NCBI GenBank assembly: GCA_019747685.1
Contig: JAIEQN010000257.1
Location: 1-37,803, forward strand
Reading direction: 5' to 3'
Origin: Gemmataceae bacterium
GTDB taxonomy: Bacteria > Planctomycetota > Planctomycetia > Gemmatales > Gemmataceae
DNA: 37,803 nt
Below are positions 1 to 6,999 of this stretch, piece by piece (positions within the stretch are counted from its first letter, which is position 1; each line of letters begins with the position of its first letter). The notes under the pieces are model-generated. The model made no database searches. It had not been told where the DNA came from and saw only the letters and a program-made list of their open reading frames with translations. The position numbers were made by a program, and so were the translations under genes.

Positions 1-59
1 TGCATGCCTCATCCACGCCGCCAACGTTCGTTCTGAGCCAGGATCAAACCCTTCAACGT
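1..59 (-). rRNA. 16S rRNA gene, 5' end only (continues off the left edge)
   Basis: Reverse complement reads ACGTTGAAGGGTTTGATCCTGGCTCAGAACGAACGTTGGCGGCGTGGATGAGGCATGCA, the canonical 5' end of bacterial 16S including the 27F primer site and a planctomycete-like GGCATG-type continuation. Confidence 0.88.
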
Positions 60-240
60 GATCCCACGCCGGCCCGAAGGCCGGCCGCGATCCCGGCCGC
101 GCGGGTCCCCCCGCCCGGCCGGCCGGGCACACGCCCGACCACCACCAACCACACAGACTCCCAAAGACCGCGACCACTTCGGAGACGATTCAGAGAACCG
201 TTCCCGTTGCGATTGTCGCCGGGTGAGCGGCGACAACGGA

Positions 241-269
241 ATGATAAGGAAGCCCCCCGGGGGTGTCAA
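241..269 (-). promoter_or_regulatory. sigma70-type promoter for the 16S rRNA gene (TTGACA-N17-TATCAT)
   Basis: Reverse complement of 241-269 is TTGACA CCCCCGGGGGGCTTCCT TATCAT: perfect -35, 17-nt spacer, 5/6 -10. It lies about 180 nt upstream of the 16S 5' end in the right orientation. Confidence 0.65.
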
Positions 270-451
270 CACGCCCGGCGGAAAAAAGTGAACGGACCCC
301 ACTCCCCCCGGTTACGGCCCGTCGAGACGTGGGGACCGTCGGCAGCTCCGTCCGGCCCTCTGGTTGGGGGGGCAACGGGACGTTACAACGAGTTTGAACG
401 CCCCCGCCCGGGGCGTCAACGGCAAATCCCGACTTTCCCGGACTTTTCGTC

Positions 452-1222
452 ATGGCCACCCCCCGCGCGATCGTCCTCCGGGCCCCGGGCGCGAACTGCG
501 ACGAGGAGGCGGCCTTCGCCCTGCGGACCGCCGGGGCCGAGGTCGACCGCGTCCACGCCCGGGCCGTCCGCGCCGACCCGCGGTGCCTGCGGAAGTACCA
601 AATCCTGGTCATTCCCGGCGGGTTCAGCTACGGCGACGACGTGGCCGCCGGGAAGGTCGTTGCCCTGCAACTCCAGCACTTCCTGGCCGACTCCCTCCGC
701 CAGTTCCGAGACGACGAGAGGCTGATCCTGGGCGTCTGCAACGGGTTCCAGGCCCTGCTCAAGGCCGGGCTGCTCGTCCCGCCGGACGAGGACGGGCCGC
801 TGGCCACCCTGGGCCTTAACGACTCCGGCCGGTTCGGCGACCGCTGGGTCGACCTGGAGGTGACGCCGGGCAACTGCCCGTTCCTGACCGGGATCGACCG
901 GATGCACGTCCCGGTCGCCCACGGGGAGGGGAGGTTCGTGGCCCGCAAGGAGTGGATCCTCCGCGGGTTGGCCCAGAGCGGGCAGGTGGTGCTCCGTTAC
1001 GCCGCGAACGGGTCGCCGGGCGGCCGGCCGTACAACCCGAACGGGTCGCACGGGGACGTGGCCGGGCTGTGTGACGCCACCGGCCGGGTGCTGGGGCTGA
1101 TGCCCCACCCGGAGCGGCACGTCCTGCCGACCCAGCACCCGCAGTGGACCCGGCGGGGCTTGCAAGCCGAGGGCGACGGCCTCAAGCTGTTCCGCAACGC
1201 CGTCGAGTTCTTTGCGAAATGA
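452..1222 (+). CDS. purQ: phosphoribosylformylglycinamidine synthase subunit PurQ
   Basis: Class I glutamine amidotransferase: ILVIPGGFSYGDDVAAG, ILGVCNGFQALLKAGLL (Cys nucleophile), GLMPHPERH. Confidence 0.95.
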   Translation: MATPRAIVLRAPGANCDEEAAFALRTAGAEVDRVHARAVRADPRCLRKYQILVIPGGFSYGDDVAAGKVVALQLQHFLADSLRQFRDDERLILGVCNGFQALLKAGLLVPPDEDGPLATLGLNDSGRFGDRWVDLEVTPGNCPFLTGIDRMHVPVAHGEGRFVARKEWILRGLAQSGQVVLRYAANGSPGGRPYNPNGSHGDVAGLCDATGRVLGLMPHPERHVLPTQHPQWTRRGLQAEGDGLKLFRNAVEFFAK

Positions 1223-1233
1223 AGACCGGTCGG

Positions 1234-1530
1234 CTACTTCGCCGGCTTCGCCCCGGCCCCGGGGTTGGCGGCCGCGGATTTGATCTTCTTGGCCAGCCGG
1301 GACTTCAGCCGGGCCGCCTTGTTCTTGTGGATGTACCCCCGATCGGCCGCCCGGTCGAGGGTCTGCTGCACGGCCTTGAAGTCCTCGCCGATCTTGGCCG
1401 CGTCGCCGGCTTCCAGGGAGGCGGCGACCGCCTTCCGCTTGACCTTGATGGCCTTGGCCACCAGCCGGTTCCGGGCCTTCCGCTTCTCCGCCTTCCGCAG
1501 CCGCTTGGCCGCGCTCGCCGTGTGAGGCAT
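1234..1530 (-). CDS. rpsT: 30S ribosomal protein S20
   Basis: 98 aa basic protein MPHTASAAKRLRKAEKRKARNRL...RGYIHKNKAARLKSRLAKKI, typical of S20. Confidence 0.95.
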   Translation of the reverse strand: MPHTASAAKRLRKAEKRKARNRLVAKAIKVKRKAVAASLEAGDAAKIGEDFKAVQQTLDRAADRGYIHKNKAARLKSRLAKKIKSAAANPGAGAKPAK

Positions 1531-1595
1531 CGGTCCGCCGCTCCGTGAGTCTCTGGCCGGGGCCGCCGGCCGTGGGTATTAGGGTATTGTGCCGG

Positions 1596-2459
1596 TCAAA
1601 GGGCGACGGCCCCGACCTTGAACCGGACGAACCGGACCGGCTCCAGCCCGGCCTTGTGCAGGGCCTGGCCGACGGTGGTGTTCGGGTACTTGCCGGCGTT
1701 GGCCATCGGCTGCTCGGTCAGCACCACCTCGGCCAGCCGGGTCTTCAGCTTCCCCTCGGCGATCTTCTCCAGGATGTTGGCCGGCTTGGAGGCGTTCTTC
1801 GGGTCGGCCTTCAGCTCGGCGTCGACGAACCCTTTCTCCTTGGCCAGCACGTCGGCCGGGACGGTCGCCGTGCTGACGTAGGGCGGGTTCAGGGCGGCGA
1901 CGTGGGCGGCCACGTCCTTGAGCAGCTCGTCGTTGGCCGCGGCCCCCTTGCACTCGACCATGACGCCGACCGACCCGTCGTGGTGGACGTAGGCGCCGTA
2001 GACCCCGCCCTCCAGCCGCTGGAACTTGTGCAGGACCATCCTCTCCCGGATCACCCCGACCACGTCGTTGATCCGGTCCTGGACGGTCCCGGACCCGCCG
2101 GGGAGCGGCTGGGCCAGGGCGGCCGCCACGTCGGCCGGGTTCTTCTGGGCGACGAACTTGGCCAGCTCGTTGGCCAGGGCGACGAACTGGTCGCTCTTGG
2201 CCGACGGGGCCGACTCGCACCGCATCTCGACGATGGCCGCGGCCTTGGCGGCGTTGTCGACGAACGCCCCGATCCGGCCCTCGGCCGTCTCGTTCCCCTC
2301 CCGCTTGACCCCCATCTTGCTGTTCTGGGCCCGCAGCCACTCGATCGCCTGGTCCAGGTCCCCGGCGTTCTGGTCGAGGGCCTGTTTGCACAGCCCCATC
2401 GGCTGGTCGGTCCGGTCGCGGAGCTGCTTGACGAGCTGGGGGGTCACGGGGGTGGCCAT
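1596..2459 (-). CDS. tsf: translation elongation factor Ts
   Basis: N-terminal VKQLRDRTDQPMGLCKQAL UBA-like segment and EF-Ts core; located directly downstream of rpsB. Confidence 0.94.
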   Translation of the reverse strand: MATPVTPQLVKQLRDRTDQPMGLCKQALDQNAGDLDQAIEWLRAQNSKMGVKREGNETAEGRIGAFVDNAAKAAAIVEMRCESAPSAKSDQFVALANELAKFVAQKNPADVAAALAQPLPGGSGTVQDRINDVVGVIRERMVLHKFQRLEGGVYGAYVHHDGSVGVMVECKGAAANDELLKDVAAHVAALNPPYVSTATVPADVLAKEKGFVDAELKADPKNASKPANILEKIAEGKLKTRLAEVVLTEQPMANAGKYPNTTVGQALHKAGLEPVRFVRFKVGAVAL

Positions 2460-2587
2460 CGGTCTCCGAGCCTCGGGAGTACTGCGTACTCGGTATTAAG
2501 TTACGAACCCCGGCAGCCGGAACTAGGCCGCCGGGGCGGGATGGGCGGCGGGTCCGTTAGGCCCGCCCGGCCGGATTCGGGATCGAC

Positions 2588-3508
2588 TTAACCGACCGCC
2601 GGGGCCGCGGCCGGGTTCGGGGCCGGCTCGGCGGCCCCGTTGGCCTGCGGCTGGGGCTGGGCCGGCGGGGCCGCCGGCTGCGGCCGCTGCTGTTGGCGGG
2701 GCTTGATCATCCCCTGCTGCTCCGGCGGCAGGGCGGCCCGGCCCTCCAGGCAGGCGTCGGCCATCTTCCCCAGCACCACCTCGATCGACCGGATGCTGTC
2801 GTCGTTCCCCGGGATCGGCAGGTCCACCGTGTCCGGGTCGCTGTCGGTGTCGATCAGGGCGATCGTGGTCACGCCCATCCGCCGGGCCTCCTTGACCGCG
2901 ATGTGCTCCTTGTTCGGGCCGACGATGACCAGGGCGTCGGGGAGCTTGATCATGTCCCGGATGCCCATCAGGTTCCGGCGGATCTTCAGCAGCTCCCGGC
3001 TCAGGCTGGCGATCATCTTCTTCGAGTGCGTCCGGATGTCCGACGTGTCCGGGGCCTTGTTCGGGTCGAGCTTCCCGGACTCGGTCATCATCCCGGCCAT
3101 GTAGGCGTTCAGGTCGACCCGGCTCGGGTTCTCCCCGGCCGGCAGCCACATGGCCTCCAGCTCCTGGAGCCGCTTGAGCCGGTTGCGGATGGTCCGGTAG
3201 TTGGTCAGGGTGCCGCCCAGCCACCGCTCGCTGACGAACGGCATGCCGGACCGCTGTGCCTCCCGCTCCACGACCTCCTTGGCCTGCCGCTTGGTCCCGA
3301 CGAACATGACCAGCCCGCCGCGGGAGACGGTCTGGGACAGGTAGCGGTAGCCGCGGAGCAACCCGCGGACGGTCTCCCGCAAGTCGATGATGTGGATCAG
3401 GTTCCGCTTGCCGTAGATGTACGGCCGCATCTTCGGGTTCCACCGGCTGGCCCGGTGCCCGTAGTGGACGCCCGCGTCGAGCAGCTGCTTGACATCGACT
3501 AGAGCCAC
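2588..3508 (-). CDS. rpsB: 30S ribosomal protein S2 (probable GTG start at 3508)
   Basis: [43 protein letters not shown]... is classic S2. The longer ORF start at 3598 is unlikely: GTG at 3508 has GGAGGTG (3514-3520) just upstream. Confidence 0.94.
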   Translation of the reverse strand: MALVDVKQLLDAGVHYGHRASRWNPKMRPYIYGKRNLIHIIDLRETVRGLLRGYRYLSQTVSRGGLVMFVGTKRQAKEVVEREAQRSGMPFVSERWLGGTLTNYRTIRNRLKRLQELEAMWLPAGENPSRVDLNAYMAGMMTESGKLDPNKAPDTSDIRTHSKKMIASLSRELLKIRRNLMGIRDMIKLPDALVIVGPNKEHIAVKEARRMGVTTIALIDTDSDPDTVDLPIPGNDDSIRSIEVVLGKMADACLEGRAALPPEQQGMIKPRQQQRPQPAAPPAQPQPQANGAAEPAPNPAAAPAVG

Positions 3509-3670
3509 GACGCCACCTCCGAGGACCCGCTGACGATCACGCACGGCTGTCGCATGATAAGTCTTGGCCTCCGAACGGGAGAGGAACGCCCCCAACACGG
3601 TTTCTGGGGCACCAGTTTCCGCAGGGCGTGGGCGCGGCGGGGCCGTGCCCGGGCCGATCCGGAAGCGAGT

Positions 3671-3699
3671 ATTGTAATCCGGCCGCCACGGGCGTCCAA
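3671..3699 (-). promoter_or_regulatory. candidate promoter for rpsB-tsf (TTGGAC-N17-TACAAT)
   Basis: Reverse complement gives TTGGAC, 17-nt spacer, TACAAT about 160 nt upstream of the rpsB start. The -35 match is weak (3/6). Confidence 0.4.
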
Positions 3700-3830
3700 C
3701 CGACTTTCACCGATTGTCGCGGGCTCCGGGTTTCGGGCGGCCGGCTCGGATTGGTTTGGTTCGGCAACACGCACACCCTGTGGCCGAACCAATCAACCTC
3801 AACCAACCGACGAACGCTTGCGGCTTCCTG

Positions 3831-4709
3831 ATGCTCACCCCGGCCGAACCGACTGAATGCCGACCGCCGCAGATCATCCCGGTAATCGACGTGATGAACG
3901 GGGTGGTCGTCCGGGCGGTCGGCGGCCGGCGGAGCGAGTACCGGCCGGTCCGGAGCAAGTTGACCGACTCGACCGATCCCGTTGAGGTGGCCCGGGTATT
4001 GGTCGCCCTGACCGGCTCGGACATCCTTTACCTGGCCGACCTGGACGCGATCACGAAACGGGTGCCGTCGGAAGTCTCCGCCCGGCTGGCGGACGCCTTC
4101 CCGAACGTTTGGGTGTGGGCCGACATCGGGTTACGGGACAAGCCGGACATCCGTCGTTTCCCCGAGTGGAGGCGGCGGGAAACCCACTGGCCGTGGCGAC
4201 GGTGGGAGCTGAGGCGAAGCCTACTGCCAGTGATGGGGACCGAAACGCTCGACGGTGAGAAGGCCGCCGGCCGGGTCGGCGGCCGGTTCGCCCCGAACAT
4301 GGTCGTGTCGCTCGACCTCCGCGACGGCCTCGTCCTGGGGTATTCGGAAGAGTGGCGGAAAGTCTGGGGCGTGGAGGGTGCCGGGGACATCGACCGGATG
4401 GTCGACGCCCTGCGGATGATGACCGGGGCGGGCCAGTTCATCGTGCTCGACCTGTCCGATGTCGGCTCCGGGAACGGCACGACCACGAACTACTGGTTGA
4501 AGCGGATCAAGTGCGGCCGGCCGGAGCTGGCCGTGGTCGGTGGTGGCGGCGTCCGGACGTGGACCGACATCGACCGACTCGCCCGCTGTCACGTCGATGG
4601 GGTTCTCGTCGCGTCGGCGCTGCACGACGGTCCGCTCGACACACCGTACAAACTCGCTTGCCAGCCAGCCTGGCCGGACGCCGTTGTCCGCCACCCCCGA
4701 GGTGTTGTC
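3831..4709 (+). CDS. HisA/HisF-related TIM-barrel protein (3' end uncertain; frame stays open to 7079)
   Basis: IIPVIDVMNGVVVRAVGG, DILYLADLDAI, WADIGLR, VMGTETL, VVSLDLRDG, FIVLDLSDVGSGNG, ELAVVGGGGVRTWTDI, VDGVLVASALHDG fit a HisA-like half-barrel pattern. Start taken at ATG 3831; no in-frame stop before 7079. Confidence 0.7.
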
Positions 4710-4710
4710 G

Positions 4711-6237
4711 ATGCGGTTGGACGTGCGGTCCGGGCTGCTCGCGGCGGTCGTGGTTGCGGTCGTGACGGCCACCACCCCGAAGGTCGGCGGCTATGTGCTG
4801 TTCGGGGTCGTCCTACTGCTCGCCGGGCTGGCCGGCGGGCTGGTCGCCCTGTCCATGCGGTCGGCCCGGACGCTCGTGCTGCCCGCCCTCGCGGGCCGTG
4901 CCGTCCTCGTGGTCGGCGTCCTGCTCGCCGCCACCCTGCCCCGCCTCGTGTTGGGGTACGAGCCGAACGCCGGCACCGTCACGCACATCGTACTGTCCGG
5001 GCTCCTGATCTTCGGCTTGCTCCGGGTCCGCCGCCCAATGTTCGCCGACGCCCATCCCGTTCTCGCCCTGGCGGGGCTCGTCCTGCCGTGCGGGGCCGCC
5101 TGTTGGGACGGGATCGCCTACCCGACCCCCGACTCGCCTGCGCACCGGCTCGTGCCCTGGGTCGGGCTGGCCCTGTACGCGGCGATGGCGGTGGCCGTCA
5201 CACGGCCGGTCGAACACCTGGAGCGGGCGGCCGGCGTCTGGCTGCCGGCCTTGCTGGTCCTCGGCGGCGGGGTTCGGCTGGCCGGCGTGGTCGCCTCGCC
5301 CGACCCGGTCGTCGACGTATGGGTGTGGCGGCGGGACGCCCCGCAGTACCTTCTCCGCGGGGCCAACCCCTACGGCGCGGAATACCCGAACGTGTACGCC
5401 ACCGACCGCGCCCGGGCCTACGACCTGTTCAAGCCCGACGCGCCCGCGACGGTCCGCGACCTGCCGACCTACCCGCCGCTGCCGGTCTACCTGAGCCTGC
5501 CGTTCGCGGCCGCCGGACTCGACGTGCGGTACGCCGACGTGTGTTGCGACCTGCTGGCCGCGGCCATGATCGCGGCCGCCGGGTACACGGTCCGGAACCG
5601 GGCCGTCGGGGTCGTCGCGGCCGGGGTGTACCTCGGCTACCCGCTCGCCGCCCGGATCCTCGAACAGGGCTGGTACGAGCCGATGCCGGCCGCCCTGTTC
5701 GGGGCCGGGCTGGTGCTCACCCAACGCGGCCATCGCGTCGGCGGGCTGCTGCTCGGGTTCGGGCTGGTCGGGAAGCAGTTCGGGCTGGTGATCGCCCCGG
5801 CCTGTTTCGTGGCCTGCCGCCGGTCGTGGCGGCCGCTGGTCGTCGGGACGGCAGCCGCCGCGGCGTTGTGCCTGGGAGTATTCCTCGTCTGGGACGCCGA
5901 GCCGTTCCTCGACATCATCCTGTTCGGCCACGCCCGGATGGGTCCGCGGCCGGACTCGCTGACCGTCACCAGTTTGTTCATCCACGAGTTCGGCGTCGTC
6001 CCGCCGAGGCCGCTCCTGTGGGCGGGGATGCTGACCATGTTGGGATGGGCGGTCGCCCGGACGCCACGAACCCCGATCCCCGGGGCGGCCGGGATGGGGG
6101 TGGCCCTGCTCGCCTTTTGCCTGTTCAACCTCCAGGCCAACTACAACTACTTCTACCTCGTCAGCTACCTGCTGTTGCTCGGCCTCGTCGGGCTGGCCCC
6201 GGCCAGCCCCGTCAGCGCTTCGCCGGACAGCCGGTAG
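4711..6237 (+). CDS. polytopic membrane protein, GT87/DUF2029-like putative glycosyltransferase
   Basis: Many hydrophobic segments from MRLDVRSGLLAAVVVAVV onward; periplasmic-loop motif WRRDAPQYLLRGANPYGAEYPNVY...PTYPPLPVYLSLPF resembles GT-C/GT87 proteins. Confidence 0.7.
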   Translation: MRLDVRSGLLAAVVVAVVTATTPKVGGYVLFGVVLLLAGLAGGLVALSMRSARTLVLPALAGRAVLVVGVLLAATLPRLVLGYEPNAGTVTHIVLSGLLIFGLLRVRRPMFADAHPVLALAGLVLPCGAACWDGIAYPTPDSPAHRLVPWVGLALYAAMAVAVTRPVEHLERAAGVWLPALLVLGGGVRLAGVVASPDPVVDVWVWRRDAPQYLLRGANPYGAEYPNVYATDRARAYDLFKPDAPATVRDLPTYPPLPVYLSLPFAAAGLDVRYADVCCDLLAAAMIAAAGYTVRNRAVGVVAAGVYLGYPLAARILEQGWYEPMPAALFGAGLVLTQRGHRVGGLLLGFGLVGKQFGLVIAPACFVACRRSWRPLVVGTAAAAALCLGVFLVWDAEPFLDIILFGHARMGPRPDSLTVTSLFIHEFGVVPPRPLLWAGMLTMLGWAVARTPRTPIPGAAGMGVALLAFCLFNLQANYNYFYLVSYLLLLGLVGLAPASPVSASPDSR

Positions 6238-6668
6238 ACGGTCCAGTCGTCCAGGGCCTCGGCCCCGAGCGACTTGTAAAAGTTGATCGACGGCTCGTTC
6301 CAGTCCAGCACCGCCCACTCGACCCGGCCGCAGCCGCGCTCGACGGCGAGCCTCGCCAGCTCGACGAACAGGGCCTTGCCGTGGCCCTTGCCGCGGTGGG
6401 CCGGCTCGACGAACAGGTCTTCGAGGTAGAGACCCGGTCGGGCCAGGAACGTCGAGTAGTTGTGGAAGAACAGGGCGAACCCGACCACCCGGCCGGCGTC
6501 CTCGGCCAGCAACACCTCGCAGTACGACCGCGGCCCGAACAGGTGGTCGCGGAGCCGGGCCTCGTCGAGCGCGACACGATCCGCGAGCCGTTCGTATTCG
6601 GCCAGCGCGCGGATGAGCCGGGCGATGGTCGGCACGTCGGCCGGGGTGGCGGGGCGGATCATCGACAC
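6165..6668 (-). CDS. GNAT family N-acetyltransferase (diamine acetyltransferase-like)
   Basis: MSMIRPATPADVPTIARLIRALAEYERL...LYLEDLFVEPAHRGKGHGKALFVELARLAVERGCGRVEWAVLDWNEPSINFYKSLGA, GNAT acetyl-CoA site and SSAT-like C-terminal motif. Confidence 0.92.
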   Translation of the reverse strand: MSMIRPATPADVPTIARLIRALAEYERLADRVALDEARLRDHLFGPRSYCEVLLAEDAGRVVGFALFFHNYSTFLARPGLYLEDLFVEPAHRGKGHGKALFVELARLAVERGCGRVEWAVLDWNEPSINFYKSLGAEALDDWTVYRLSGEALTGLAGASPTRPSNSR

Positions 6669-6711
6669 CTCATGGCGAACGGACCGTCATCAACCGGCGG
6701 GTGTGTTTTGC

Positions 6712-6913
6712 CTTCGGCCCGAAGAGCCCGTTCCGCCAGCCCGGGCAGAAGGCCCGGGGATGGGGCGATCGAAACCCCCGACCCTGAACGGGTCGTCCCA
6801 GACCGTGCCGGGTGGGGGGGGTATGGGAACGGCCCCTTCAGGGCCGAGGTCCTCGCGGTACGCCGACCCGGGCCTGCGGCCCGGGCTGGCAGAACCGGCC
6901 CTTCGGGCCGAAG
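6712..6913. repeat. Imperfect long inverted repeat: arms 6712-6759 and 6866-6913 (48 nt each)
   Basis: Reverse complement of arm 1 ccccgggccttctgcccgggctggcggaacgggctcttcgggccgaag aligns ungapped, with a handful of mismatches, to arm 2 acccgggcctgcggcccgggctggcagaaccggcccttcgggccgaag. Confidence 0.75.
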
Positions 6914-6999
6914 ACAACCAGCACCCCGAAGAGGCTCCCCGGCCCACCGCCGAGGAGAATCCTCGGCCACCGGCCGGCTCGCGTCTACCGCCCGCCAAC

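Noticed and set aside
2477-2491. Palindrome gagtac-tgc-gtactc between rpsB and tsf
   Set aside because: Short 6-bp stem with no supporting context; could be a processing site but not supportable alone.
1545-2591. 348 aa plus-strand ORF opposite tsf
   Set aside because: Antisense shadow of tsf with low-complexity composition.
3756-3792. Inverted repeat ttggttcggc...gccgaaccaa upstream of the HisA-like ORF
   Set aside because: Only 10 bp with a 17-nt loop and no T-tract; insufficient to claim function.
4813-6318. 501 aa minus-strand ORF opposite the GT87-like gene
   Set aside because: Arg/Pro/Gln/Asp-rich low complexity, no domain; antisense shadow.
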